Origin: Spirochaetales bacterium UBA6872
GTDB lineage: Bacteria > Spirochaetota > Spirochaetia > Sphaerochaetales > Sphaerochaetaceae
Assembly (NCBI GenBank): GCA_002452215.1
Contig: DKCO01000022.1
Coordinates: 12,723-76,722 of the forward strand
Direction: 5' to 3'
Length of the DNA stretch: 64,000 nucleotides
Part shown: in pieces, positions 34,637 through 43,666 of the stretch
How the letters are laid out: each line of letters begins with the position of its first letter
Numbering within the stretch: the stretch's first letter is position 1
The notes under the pieces: model-generated
Seen by the model: only the letters and a program-made list of their open reading frames with translations
What the model was told of the DNA's origin: nothing
Database searches by the model: none
Program-made: the position numbers and the translations under genes

Positions 34637-35902
34637 ATGGTTTGTTATAATAAATCCGATGTGCTCGAATATATCTCTGAGAACAATGTCAGGTTTGTTC
34701 GTCTCTCCTTTTGCGATATTTTTGGACAACTGAAGAATGTATCAATATCTGCATCAGAGCTTGAAAGAGCCTTTGATGAAGGCATTAAGTTCGATGCATC
34801 AGCAATAAGAGGCTTTTTGAATGTTGATGACTCTGACTTGATGCTCATCCCCGACCCGGAGACATTGTCAATGCTTCCATGGAGACCTTCAGAGCATGGA
34901 CGTGTGATCAGGCTCTATTGTAGCATAATCCATCCAGACGGAAGACCGTTTGATGGAGATGCGCGCTATCTTTTGAGGGAGCTTGAAAACAATCTTTCCC
35001 GGGACGGCATCTCAACTACAGTTGGAACAGAGTGTGAGTTCTATCTATTCAAGAACGATGAGAGTGGAATGCCTACTTTGACTCCTATGGACGAGGCTGG
35101 GTATCTTGATGTTGCTCCGCTTGATAAAGGCGAGAATATCAGGCGAGAGATTTCTATAACATTGGAAGAGATGGGGATTTATATCGAAACTAGCCATCAC
35201 GAGAAAGGACCGGGTCAGAACGAGATAACATTCAGGCCATCTCCTTTATCTGTTGCGGCAGACGACCTTATTACATTCAAATCAACTGTAAAGATGCTTG
35301 CGTATAGGCAAGGCCTGTTCTCTTCCTTCTTGCCAAAGCCTCTGTTTCATCAATCTGGATCTGGGCTTCATATCAACCTTTCTTTCCATACAAAGGACAG
35401 AAGCTTTGATGATCTGAAAGATAGCATCATAGCAGGGATATTGAGGAGAATTAAAGAAATAACAGTATTTTTGAATCCTGTTGCTAATTCATATGAGAGA
35501 CTTGGCACATATGAGGCTCCAGATAGTGTAAGCTGGGGGACAGGAAATCGTGGACTTTTGATTCGAGTGCCAGAAGTAAGCAGAGAGAGTGCGAAGAGAG
35601 TGGAGGTACGATCAGCTGATCCTTCATCAAATCCATATCTTGCACTATTGCTTTTGGTCTCTGCGGCAAGAGAAGGAATCAAAGACGGATTGGCAATTGA
35701 CGATATTGATATTGGCGAGAAGCTTCCTCTTACTCTTTCGGAGGCTATAGAAATTGCATCCAAGTCTGAATTTGTAAAAAGCATATTGCCTCATCATCTT
35801 CTCGAGTGTTTTCTTAACGCGAAACGCTCAGATTGGCAAAAAGCAACTTCTGCAGACAATCCGAAGATTGAATCCCGTGATATGGAGTTGTTGTTGACAT
35901 AA
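34637..35902 (+). CDS. glnA: Glutamine synthetase type I
   Basis: The 421-aa protein matches GSI: RFVRLSFCDIFGQLKNV at the start, VGTECEFYLF (metal Glu), ETSHHEKGPGQNEITF, FHQSGSGLHINLSF with the n2 His, NRGLLIRVP and EVRSADPSSNPYLALL with the substrate Arg. It forms the dodecameric cytoplasmic enzyme. The Tyr of the adenylylation loop used in enterobacteria was not identified, as expected for the shorter alpha class. It sits downstream of glutamate synthase, giving a complete GS-GOGAT operon. Its last base is the first base of the ANTAR gene. Confidence 0.95.
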   Translation: MVCYNKSDVLEYISENNVRFVRLSFCDIFGQLKNVSISASELERAFDEGIKFDASAIRGFLNVDDSDLMLIPDPETLSMLPWRPSEHGRVIRLYCSIIHPDGRPFDGDARYLLRELENNLSRDGISTTVGTECEFYLFKNDESGMPTLTPMDEAGYLDVAPLDKGENIRREISITLEEMGIYIETSHHEKGPGQNEITFRPSPLSVAADDLITFKSTVKMLAYRQGLFSSFLPKPLFHQSGSGLHINLSFHTKDRSFDDLKDSIIAGILRRIKEITVFLNPVANSYERLGTYEAPDSVSWGTGNRGLLIRVPEVSRESAKRVEVRSADPSSNPYLALLLLVSAAREGIKDGLAIDDIDIGEKLPLTLSEAIEIASKSEFVKSILPHHLLECFLNAKRSDWQKATSADNPKIESRDMELLLT

Positions 35903-36468
35903 TGAGAGTCCTGGCTGTTTCATCTAGCGAAAAGAGTTGTTCAACGATATCTTCCCTTTTGAGAGAAGTGGAAGAGGTCGATGTCTCTTCTTGTATCTCG
36001 GGTGCAACAGCTAGAAGAATGGTCTTGGATGAAAACTGGGATATTGTAGTGATAAACTATCCTCTTTCGGATGAGAGCGGACTCGAGCTTGGAGAGATGA
36101 TCTTAAGCGAGAGTGAGGCCTTTGTTGTTATGTTGATGAGAGAGGATTTGCTTAGTTCAATTGGATATGAAGCAGAAGAGGCTGGGATTGTAATAGTCTC
36201 GAAACCTATTATTCCTCCTGTTTTCAGACAATCGATCCATCTTGCACAAAGCACTAAGAAAAGGCTTGATGCACTTCGCCGTGAAATCAGGCGGCTTGAG
36301 ATGAAGGTCGAGGAGATTAAGATTGTAGATAAAGCAAAATGTATGTTGATTTCAAAAAATAGTATGGATGAGGATAGCGCTCATAGATTCTTATTGAAAT
36401 CGGCAATGGATAAAAGGATATCTTTACGAGATGCAGCTGCATCTGTATTGAAAAGTTTTAAGGAGTGA
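35902..36468 (+). CDS. ANTAR-domain RNA-binding regulator with degenerate receiver
   Basis: The 188-aa protein has a receiver-like N-terminal domain (1-115) and a C-terminal ANTAR domain (about 125-186: a coiled coil EIRRLEMKVEEIKIVDKAK, then LLKSAMDKRISLRDAA). The receiver lacks key residues: the usual acidic pair is SSSE, and the phospho-acceptor position reads VVINYPL, with Asn for Asp, although the SKP Lys is kept. ANTAR proteins bind paired small RNA hairpins and block terminators. Here such hairpins lie in both nitrogen-gene leaders of this locus, so it is the likely antiterminator. Start and stop overlap neighbours (glnA by one base). Confidence 0.88.
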   Translation: MRVLAVSSSEKSCSTISSLLREVEEVDVSSCISGATARRMVLDENWDIVVINYPLSDESGLELGEMILSESEAFVVMLMREDLLSSIGYEAEEAGIVIVSKPIIPPVFRQSIHLAQSTKKRLDALRREIRRLEMKVEEIKIVDKAKCMLISKNSMDEDSAHRFLLKSAMDKRISLRDAAASVLKSFKE

Positions 36469-36470
36469 TC

Positions 36471-38072
36471 ATGACAAAACATATTTTCGTAACCGGAGGA
36501 GTCGTCTCAGGACTTGGAAAGGGCATAACAGCAGCGAGCCTTGGAAGGCTTTTGAAAAGCAGAGGGCTTAAGGTTGCAGCTCAAAAGCTTGATCCATATA
36601 TGAATGTTGACCCTGGTACAATGAGCCCTTTGCAACACGGAGAAGTGTTTGTTACAGAGGATGGATGCGAGACGGATCTTGACCTTGGCCACTACGAGAG
36701 GTTTATTGATGAAGATTTGAACAAGTATTCCAACCTTACATCAGGAAAAGTATTCTGGAATGTCCTTAACAAAGAAAGGAATGGAGAGTATTTGGGATCT
36801 ACAGTACAAATTATTCCACATGTCACAAATGAGATAAAGAAGTTCATATATTCGCTTGGTGAAAAGACAAAGGCGGATGTTGTTATCACCGAAATCGGTG
36901 GAACTACAGGCGATATCGAATCACAGCCATTCTTGGAAGCTATAAGGCAAATAGGCCTAGAGCTAGGCAAGGAAAACTGTCTTTTTATACATGTGACACT
37001 TGTTCCATATATAAAATCATCTGGCGAACATAAATCGAAGCCAACGCAACACTCTGTCAAAGAGCTTATGAGCTCTGGGATTTTTCCAGACATCATAGTA
37101 ATGCGCTCGGATGAGCCGATAGAGAATTCCATAAAAGAGAAAATCGCATTGTTTTGCAATGTGAAAAGAGATTGCGTAATCGAGAATAAGACAATACCAG
37201 TTCTTTACCAGGCGCCGATAATGCTTGCTGAGGAGAATCTCGATTCAATTGTGTGCAGAGAACTCAAACTCGATACACAGCCATCTGACATGAGTGAGTG
37301 GTGCCATATGCTTGAAAACATCGAAAAGAGCACGAGGCATGTCAAGATTGCAATCGTTGGAAAGTATATCCAGCTTCATGATGCTTACCTTTCTGTGATA
37401 GAGGCGCTTAAGCATGCTGGATGGAGCATGCACTTGAATGTAGATATAAAGTGGGTCGATTCGGAATTGCTTAACAGATCGAATGCTGAAAGCCTTCTTG
37501 GAGATGTCTCTGGAATCCTTGTCCCTGGTGGTTTTGGAAATAGAGGAATAGAGGGCAAGATCGAGGCTGCGCGTTTTTCTCGCCAGCATAGTATTCCTTA
37601 TTTTGGGATTTGCCTTGGAATGCAAATCGCTGTAATTGAATATGCTCGGGATGTGCTTGGATGGAAAGATGCAAACTCATCCGAGTTCGATGCTGAAAGC
37701 ACACATCCTGTTATCGACTTGATGCCTGACCAGAAGGGAGTTGTTCCAAAGGGTGGCACAATGAGGCTTGGCTCTTATCCTTGCTCTATTGTTGAAGGTT
37801 CATTGCTTGAAAAAGTATACAACTCAACATTCACAAGCGAACGACACAGGCATAGATATGAATTCAATAATATCTTCAGAGATGACTTTGAAAAATCAGG
37901 GATGGAGGTTGCTGGAACAAGCCCTGATGGACGGCTTGTGGAATCTGTTGTGATAAAGAACCATCCATTCTTCTTAGGAGTGCAATATCATCCGGAGTTC
38001 AAATCTCGTCCCAATAGACCTCATCCATGCTTCAAGGCTTTTGTGGAGGCATCGGCAAAGTACGGAAAATAG
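36471..38072 (+). CDS. pyrG: CTP synthase
   Basis: The 533-aa product has the synthetase domain (FVTGGVVSGLGKGITAAS with the P-loop, DPYMNVDPGTMSP, GGTTGDIESQPFLEA) and the class I glutamine amidotransferase domain (VPGGFGNRGIEG, the nucleophile in FGICLGMQIAVIEYARD, and QYHPEF for His/Glu). It converts UTP to CTP. AGGAG at 36461-36465 fixes the ATG at 36471, two bases after the ANTAR stop, so it may be co-transcribed with the nitrogen operon. A terminator follows. Confidence 0.97.
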   Translation: MTKHIFVTGGVVSGLGKGITAASLGRLLKSRGLKVAAQKLDPYMNVDPGTMSPLQHGEVFVTEDGCETDLDLGHYERFIDEDLNKYSNLTSGKVFWNVLNKERNGEYLGSTVQIIPHVTNEIKKFIYSLGEKTKADVVITEIGGTTGDIESQPFLEAIRQIGLELGKENCLFIHVTLVPYIKSSGEHKSKPTQHSVKELMSSGIFPDIIVMRSDEPIENSIKEKIALFCNVKRDCVIENKTIPVLYQAPIMLAEENLDSIVCRELKLDTQPSDMSEWCHMLENIEKSTRHVKIAIVGKYIQLHDAYLSVIEALKHAGWSMHLNVDIKWVDSELLNRSNAESLLGDVSGILVPGGFGNRGIEGKIEAARFSRQHSIPYFGICLGMQIAVIEYARDVLGWKDANSSEFDAESTHPVIDLMPDQKGVVPKGGTMRLGSYPCSIVEGSLLEKVYNSTFTSERHRHRYEFNNIFRDDFEKSGMEVAGTSPDGRLVESVVIKNHPFFLGVQYHPEFKSRPNRPHPCFKAFVEASAKYGK

Positions 38073-38083
38073 CAATAAATTCC

Positions 38084-38118
38084 AATGGGCTATCGCAAAG
38101 GTAGTCCATTTGTTTTCT
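38084..38118 (+). terminator. Terminator after pyrG
   Basis: AATGGGCTA (38084-38092) pairs with TAGTCCATT (38102-38110), 9 pairs with one wobble, followed by TGTTTT. Confidence 0.75.
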
Positions 38119-38143
38119 GTTTTCTTTTGTCTTCACCTTTGGT

Positions 38144-39010
38144 ATGCTCAAAGCTATGTGGTCTTTAAACTATGATAGTATTTCACAGCTTGATTCCGTG
38201 TTGAGGGAACATGGGCTTGCTATGTCAAAGAAATTCGGGCAGAACTTTCTCATCTCGCAATCCAATCGCGACAAGATTGTCTCTCTTATGGATTTGGATG
38301 ACGATATGAATGTTTGGGAAATTGGGCCTGGACTTGGCGCAATCACAAGCATTATGTTGAAAAAGAATGTAAATCTAAAATGCTTTGAAATCGATCATGG
38401 GTTTGCATCCATTTTGAGAGAAGAGGCATTCTTTGATGAACCAATGTTCTCTCTTGTAGAAGGAGATGCTTTAAAGACATTGTTCTTGGAGAAAGATGCA
38501 CCTGACAGGATAGTAGGAAATCTTCCATACAATGTTGGATCTTTGATAATTGCGAAACTAATCGAGAGCTCTGTTTTGCCAGACAAGATGGTTTTCACTT
38601 TGCAAAAAGAAGTTGTGGATAGGATGTGTTCAGCTGTCGGTGATGCTGATTATTCGTCCTTTTCTATTCTTACTCAAATAGATTATTCGAATAAATCGGT
38701 ACTGACTTTGAAAAAGGGATGTTTTTGGCCTCAGCCACAAGTCGATAGCTCTGTCGTCGTTATGGAAAAAAGAAAAGAGCCTTTGGTTCCTTCTTCTTTA
38801 AGAGATGTATTTCTTCCTCTAACGAGAGCTTTATTTGCGCAAAGGCGAAAGACTGTAAAGAATAATCTGCTCTCATCCGAGTATGGACGCTATGGAAAGG
38901 ATGCTATCGAAAGGGTTATATCAAGAGCATCACTATCGGGCTCAGAGAGAGCAGAAGCACTACCGCTTGAAAGCATTATAGAGCTTGCAAACGAGATAAA
39001 GTCGCTTTAA
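38144..39010 (+). CDS. rsmA: 16S rRNA dimethyladenosine transferase
   Basis: The 288-aa protein has the KsgA signatures: MSKKFGQNFLIS, EIGPGLGAITSIML (SAM-binding), EIDHGF, and VGNLPYNVGSLI (catalytic NLPY). It dimethylates two adjacent adenines at the 3' end of 16S rRNA. The first ATG (38144) is used, but there is no clear ribosome binding site; the ATG at 38156 is equally possible. It faces the convergent pta gene. Confidence 0.94.
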   Translation: MLKAMWSLNYDSISQLDSVLREHGLAMSKKFGQNFLISQSNRDKIVSLMDLDDDMNVWEIGPGLGAITSIMLKKNVNLKCFEIDHGFASILREEAFFDEPMFSLVEGDALKTLFLEKDAPDRIVGNLPYNVGSLIIAKLIESSVLPDKMVFTLQKEVVDRMCSAVGDADYSSFSILTQIDYSNKSVLTLKKGCFWPQPQVDSSVVVMEKRKEPLVPSSLRDVFLPLTRALFAQRRKTVKNNLLSSEYGRYGKDAIERVISRASLSGSERAEALPLESIIELANEIKSL

Positions 39011-39032
39011 AAAACAGCAGGCGAACCTGCTG
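39009..39032 (-). terminator. Terminator of pta
   Basis: CAGCAGG, loop CGAA and CCTGCTG (39015-39032) are followed on the minus strand by six T residues. It serves pta well; for rsmA on the plus strand the T run is poor. Confidence 0.8.
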
Positions 39033-39041
39033 CTTGAGTCT

Positions 39042-40046
39042 TTAGTTTTCGCTTCCTGCTTGAGCAAGCGTAATTGATGCTGTCACTACGATATCCTCTG
39101 TCGAGCAACCTCTTGATAGATCTGATACAGGTTTGGCAAAGCCTTGCAATATAGGGCCATATGCCTCAGCTCCAGCAAGTCTTTGTACAAGCTTGTAGCC
39201 AATGTTTCCTGCTTGCAAGTCTGGGAAAACAAGAACATTTGCATGCCCAGCTACTTCTGATCCTGGAGCTTTTTGCTTGGCAACCGACTCAACAATTGCT
39301 GCATCCAATTGCATCTCTCCATCGACTTTCAGGTTTGGACACTTTTCTTTTACGAGTTTTGTTGCCTCTACGACTTTGTCGACTAATTCTCCCTTTGCAG
39401 ATCCTTTTGTAGAGTATGAAAGGAGAGCGACAACAGGTTCAGCATTCAAGAATGTTCTGCATGATGCGGCAGATGCTTCAGCAATCTCTGCAAGCTGATC
39501 CGCTGTAGGGTTTGGAATAGTTGCGCAATCTGCAAAGATGAAACTTCCATTCACGCCATATTGTGTCTTGTCTGTAGCCATTACGAAGCAAGATGATGCG
39601 CTTTTGATTCCAGGCTTGCACTTGATTATTGTGAAGCAAGCTCTTAGCACATTTGCTGTTGTCGACTCAGCTCCAGCAACCATTGCATCTGCATAGCCAA
39701 GATGTACGAGCATTGCGCCCCACCTCAATTGATCTACGATATCGATCCTTGCTTGCTCTTCTGTCATTCCTTTTGCTTTTCTCATCTCATAGTATGTATT
39801 AGCAAATTCCTCTTTCTTTCCGCTTTTTTCCGGATCCGAGATCAAGATTCCTGTAAGATCTACTCCGAGCTCTTTAGCATTTGCTCTTACTTTTTCTTCA
39901 TCGCCAACAAGTGTTACCGAAGAAGCTAAATTCTGATCAACAATGATTCTTGCAGCTCTAACTGTTCTAGGCTCAAGTCCTTCTGCAAGAACAAGTCTTT
40001 TATTGGCTTTCTTTGCCAATTCCTTCATTTTTTCTGAAAATGTCAT
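39042..40046 (-). CDS. pta: Phosphate acetyltransferase
   Basis: The 334-aa product is the compact PTA type: LAEGLEPRTVRAARII, MVAGAESTTANVLRA, VNGSFIFADCATIPNPT, and DGEMQLDAAIVESVA then ANVLVFPDLQAGNIGYK near the C-terminus. It interconverts acetyl-CoA and acetyl-phosphate, usually with acetate kinase for ATP in fermentation. No ackA lies next to it. GGAGAG precedes the ATG. No N-terminal regulatory domain is present, in contrast to enterobacterial Pta. Confidence 0.95.
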   Translation of the reverse strand: MTFSEKMKELAKKANKRLVLAEGLEPRTVRAARIIVDQNLASSVTLVGDEEKVRANAKELGVDLTGILISDPEKSGKKEEFANTYYEMRKAKGMTEEQARIDIVDQLRWGAMLVHLGYADAMVAGAESTTANVLRACFTIIKCKPGIKSASSCFVMATDKTQYGVNGSFIFADCATIPNPTADQLAEIAEASAASCRTFLNAEPVVALLSYSTKGSAKGELVDKVVEATKLVKEKCPNLKVDGEMQLDAAIVESVAKQKAPGSEVAGHANVLVFPDLQAGNIGYKLVQRLAGAEAYGPILQGFAKPVSDLSRGCSTEDIVVTASITLAQAGSEN

Positions 40047-40176
40047 TTCTCTCTCCTATTGGAACTAGATCCTGATATACCCAAATATTAATAATCTTTT
40101 GATTTGTTGTTAAGAACCAAATGGCCAAATTCCATTCTCTTGCATAGTTATTATCGAAAGGATATGCTTTTCTTCT

Positions 40177-40914
40177 ATGAAGATTGCAATATATGGATTA
40201 GGTCGTTTTGGTTCTTTCTGGGCAAGGCTTCTAGCAGAGCATGGAGCTGATGTGATTGCATATTCACGCCATAAACATGATGTGCCAGAGGGTGTGAGAG
40301 TCGCAAGCGAGGATGAAGTTCTTTCAGCTCCTTATATCTTTTTTTGTGTGACTATATCAGCATTTGAGGATGTTTTGAAGAGAGTGGGTGCGAGGATTTC
40401 AAAAAGCTCTGTCGTTATGGATACATGTTCTGTGAAGACCTATCCAGCAAAATGGATGGAGGAATATATAGCAAAAGATGTCTATAAGATTGCAACTCAT
40501 CCGATGTTTGGTCCAGATTCGGGAGCAAATGGTGTAGAAGGCCTCCCTATTGCAATGTGCCCGATTTCGCCAATCGATGATAGGTTTGAAGTTGTAAAGG
40601 ATTTTTTCCTATCGATGGGATTGGAAGTATTGCAAATGAGTCCACGCGAGCATGACCAAGCCGCTGCTTACTCGCAAGGTGTCACACATTTCGTCGGAAG
40701 AACTCTCGATTTGATGAATATCAAGCCAACGCCGATTGCGACACAAGGCTATAGATCCTTGATGAGCATTGTAGAGCAGACTTGCAATGATCCGATACAG
40801 CTCTTTTATGATTTGCAACGCTACAATCCTTATGCAAAGGAGATGAGGCTTTCGTTGCAAGTTGCTTTGGAAAAGGTCCTCAACAGGCTTGCAGAGGAGG
40901 ATGATAAGCATTGA
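40177..40914 (+). CDS. tyrA: Prephenate dehydrogenase
   Basis: The 245-aa protein has the NAD-binding start IAIYGLGRFGSFWARLL, MDTCSVKTYPAKWM, ATHPMFGPDSGANG with the catalytic His, and DQAAAYSQGVTHFVGRTL, which contains the second His of the family. At 245 aa it is short, with no ACT domain or fused chorismate mutase, so feedback control by Tyr is not evident. It would take prephenate from the AroH mutase encoded at 17160. It overlaps the mtaB start by 4 bases. Confidence 0.88.
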   Translation: MKIAIYGLGRFGSFWARLLAEHGADVIAYSRHKHDVPEGVRVASEDEVLSAPYIFFCVTISAFEDVLKRVGARISKSSVVMDTCSVKTYPAKWMEEYIAKDVYKIATHPMFGPDSGANGVEGLPIAMCPISPIDDRFEVVKDFFLSMGLEVLQMSPREHDQAAAYSQGVTHFVGRTLDLMNIKPTPIATQGYRSLMSIVEQTCNDPIQLFYDLQRYNPYAKEMRLSLQVALEKVLNRLAEEDDKH

Positions 40915-42188
40915 ACGTTTATATTTACACTCTGGGGTGCAGGCTTAATCAATGCGAGAGCGAGGCCATTGCTGATAGCTTCTCGAAAAACGAATTCAAT
41001 GTCTTGTCTGATTACGACAATGCTGATTTGATAATTGTGAATTCTTGTGCCGTAACAACAAAAGCTGAGCAGAAAGCAAGGCGTATGATTCGTCTCTTCT
41101 CAAAAAAGGCAAAGGCTGTGATTGTTACAGGTTGCTATGCAGAGGTCGCAAGAGATGATGTTGCTTCATTGTCTGATAATGTCTTTGTCTTTTCCTTGAA
41201 GCAGAAGGCATCGATTTTGGAGCTTCCCTTGCATATTGCTCAGCAAGATGTCTTGAACATACCACTATTTGACTCTATTGCATCTTTCAAGGCCCATGAT
41301 CGATCTGTATTTGATTTTGATCCTTCATCGTTCTCATATCATTCTCGTGCATATCTCAAGATTCAGGATGGATGCGATAATTCATGCGGATATTGCAAAA
41401 CAACAATTGCCCGTGGCAAATCGGTTTTTCTTGACTCTGACGAGGTCGTGAGAAGAGCATTGAAGCTAGAGAAAGAAGGTTTTCATGAGATAATGCTTAC
41501 AGGAGTCAATCTTACAAACTATGACCATTCAGGATTGACAATCGGTGGACTTATGGAAAAACTCTTGAGAAGCCTTGGCTCGGATATCAGGATAAGGCTT
41601 TCTTCCATGGAGCCAGACCATGTAGATGATCGACTGATAGATGCTATTGCTGACTTTCGTGTGCATCCACATTTCCATATTCCAATCCAAAGTGCAAGCC
41701 CAAAGGTACTAAAACTTGCGAACAGGCGCTATTCGATAGAGCATGTTGATTACATAATAAAAAGACTTCGAGAAGTCAAAGATGATCCATTTATCGCATG
41801 CGATGTTATAGCTGGGCTTCCTAGTGAGGATGAGAGTGATTTCGAGCAAACATATAGCTTTTTGGAGAGAAATGGTTTTTCAGCAATGCATGTCTTTCCA
41901 TACTCGCCACGTCCAGAGACTCCGCTTTTCAACTCAAAGCACCCGGAGGAGAGGATAAGAGACGAGAGAGCTGATCGACTAAGGCAGCTTTCAGCAAAAC
42001 AGAGCCGTGAATACATCGCAAGACAGATCGGGAAATCTTGCGAGATTCTTGCTGAGAAAAATAACTCCGGAACAACTGGAAACTACCTGAAAGCGACAAT
42101 CAAAACCTCAGATGGTATAAAAATAAAAGAAGGAGAGCTATATAAAGGAGTTTTCTCTAGCGTTTTTCCGCTTCAAGTTTCTGTTTGA
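40911..42188 (+). CDS. mtaB: tRNA t6A37 methylthiotransferase MtaB
   Basis: The 425-aa protein has the N-terminal UPF0004 domain with Cys ligands (TLGCRLNQCESE, VNSCAV, VTGCYAEV), the radical-SAM motif CDNSCGYC, and a C-terminal TRAM-like part. It adds a methylthio group to t6A37 in tRNA. The start is a TTG at 40911 that overlaps the tyrA stop (TTGA), supported by GGAGG at 40896-40900. Its 3' end overlaps the convergent cysE gene by 32 bases. Confidence 0.92.
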   Translation: MNVYIYTLGCRLNQCESEAIADSFSKNEFNVLSDYDNADLIIVNSCAVTTKAEQKARRMIRLFSKKAKAVIVTGCYAEVARDDVASLSDNVFVFSLKQKASILELPLHIAQQDVLNIPLFDSIASFKAHDRSVFDFDPSSFSYHSRAYLKIQDGCDNSCGYCKTTIARGKSVFLDSDEVVRRALKLEKEGFHEIMLTGVNLTNYDHSGLTIGGLMEKLLRSLGSDIRIRLSSMEPDHVDDRLIDAIADFRVHPHFHIPIQSASPKVLKLANRRYSIEHVDYIIKRLREVKDDPFIACDVIAGLPSEDESDFEQTYSFLERNGFSAMHVFPYSPRPETPLFNSKHPEERIRDERADRLRQLSAKQSREYIARQIGKSCEILAEKNNSGTTGNYLKATIKTSDGIKIKEGELYKGVFSSVFPLQVSV

Positions 42189-43059
42189 TAGTTATCTTCG
42201 GAGGTGCTGTCAAAACCCTTGAGTTAGCTGGTATGTCCTCTTTTATCCAGGCATTTGAGGCTATCGTAGAGTTGTCTCCGATAGTAATGTCACCAAGGAT
42301 TGTAGCATTTGCGTATATTGTCACGTTGTTCCCGACAGTAGGATGCCTCTTTGTATCTCTTAGAAGGACACCGCAACCGTTTTTGGGAAATGAAAGCGCT
42401 CCCAATGTTACTCCTTGGTAGAGTTTTACATTGTCTCCAATTACGGATGTCTCTCCAATGACAACTCCTGTGCCATGGTCTATGAAGAAGCTTTTTCCTA
42501 TTGTAGCACCTGGATGGATATCGATTCCTGTGCTTGCATGGATAACTTCATTCATCATCCTAGGGACCAAAGGCACACCTTCCTTATATAGAAAATGAGC
42601 AATTCGATGGGACGCTAAAGCCCTCAATGCTGGATAGCATAAGATTATCTCATGTATTCCTTTTGCAGCAGGATCGCCATCGAACCCTGCTTGTGCATCA
42701 AGCTTTAGCATCTGTCGTATTTCAGGAAGGTTCAAGCATAGCTTGTCTACAATCGATTTTGCTCTTTTCTCTTGCTCCTTTGAATTCTTTTCTTTGCTTT
42801 CATACTCGAATGAAAGATAAATTGCATCGAATAGGAGATTCGTTGCCGATTCCATATGAAAAGATACAATCTGCTTAAGAGACCTTTTGTCTACAACGCC
42901 GATATGACCAGGAAAGAAGAGGTTCATAAATTCTTCCTCCATCCTCTGTATATCGCGCATAGATGGAAGCGCTGTGGAGCCGTGGCCAAAGAAGAATCTA
43001 TGAGTCCTATCAAAAGAGTCTATATACTTATCCAAATATGCTAATGAGTTGTATCGCAT
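42157..43059 (-). CDS. cysE: Serine O-acetyltransferase
   Basis: The 300-aa protein has an N-terminal helical domain and a left-handed beta-helix of hexapeptide repeats: HASTGIDIHPGATIGKSFFIDHGTG, interrupted here only for quoting, continues as VVIGETSVIGDNVKLYQGVTLGA, and later HPTVGNNVTIYANATILG. The catalytic His is in IDHGTG. It makes O-acetylserine for cysteine synthesis. No cysteine synthase lies next to it. Its stop is 32 bases inside the mtaB coding region on the other strand. Confidence 0.93.
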   Translation of the reverse strand: MRYNSLAYLDKYIDSFDRTHRFFFGHGSTALPSMRDIQRMEEEFMNLFFPGHIGVVDKRSLKQIVSFHMESATNLLFDAIYLSFEYESKEKNSKEQEKRAKSIVDKLCLNLPEIRQMLKLDAQAGFDGDPAAKGIHEIILCYPALRALASHRIAHFLYKEGVPLVPRMMNEVIHASTGIDIHPGATIGKSFFIDHGTGVVIGETSVIGDNVKLYQGVTLGALSFPKNGCGVLLRDTKRHPTVGNNVTIYANATILGDITIGDNSTIASNAWIKEDIPANSRVLTAPPKITIKQKLEAEKR

Positions 43060-43092
43060 AATGTGAAAGATACAACTTTTTTCACTTATTTT

Positions 43093-43662
43093 CTATTCTT
43101 CTGTTTCTTGTTTTTCTCTTCTCAATCTTAATTTCTCGCACTCAGGGTAGAGATATTTTGCTGAGATAGATGCAACTATTATTTTTAAGATATCACCGGG
43201 AATAAATGGCACGCATCCAGCAAGCATCGCACTTTTGAATGTCAAATCCCTGCTGTATTTGAGATATGATACCCCGCCAAAGTATATGATGACTTCCATC
43301 ACCAAGATAACAAGAACATTGAACAATATGCTGTCTCTCTTTTTCTGAGCAATCAATGATCCTACTATTGAAGCAGGGAGCAATGCGAACAAAAAGCCAC
43401 CAGTTGGCCCTGTCAGAGCAGCAATTCCACCGCCTGTTGTGAAAATAGGCAAACCAATGGCTCCAAGAAGAAGATACAATGCGACAGATATCGTTGCATT
43501 CTTCACAGGAAGCAAGAGTGCCAATAGAAAGCAAAAAAGAGTTTGGAGTGTGATTGGTACGGCGCCGATAGGTATCTTTATGAAAGCGCCAGCTGCAATC
43601 AAAGCTGTAAACAATGGTGTAAGTATTGTCCAACTAGAAAAAGAGCGATTTGATTCATTCAT
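43093..43662 (-). CDS. bioY: Biotin transporter substrate-binding component BioY
   Basis: The 189-aa membrane protein has about six hydrophobic segments and BioY motifs: AAGAFIKIPIGAVPITLQTLF at the N-terminus, YLLLGAIGLPIFTTGGGIAALTGPTGGFL, written here in part, and CVPFIPGDILKIIVAS near the end. It is the S component of an ECF transporter, or works alone. No bioMN genes are adjacent; the only ECF module in the window is the fused one at 19306. A BirA operator lies directly before the start codon (separate entry). Divergent from birA. Confidence 0.93.
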   Translation of the reverse strand: MNESNRSFSSWTILTPLFTALIAAGAFIKIPIGAVPITLQTLFCFLLALLLPVKNATISVALYLLLGAIGLPIFTTGGGIAALTGPTGGFLFALLPASIVGSLIAQKKRDSILFNVLVILVMEVIIYFGGVSYLKYSRDLTFKSAMLAGCVPFIPGDILKIIVASISAKYLYPECEKLRLRREKQETEE

Positions 43663-43666
43663 ATCA

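Noticed and set aside
42157..42188. Three overlaps of exactly 32 bases (mtaB/cysE, rnc/cca, pth/tilS) as a shared signal
   Set aside because: Two are convergent and one is codirectional and depends on start choice; no common sequence was seen, so coincidence is likely.
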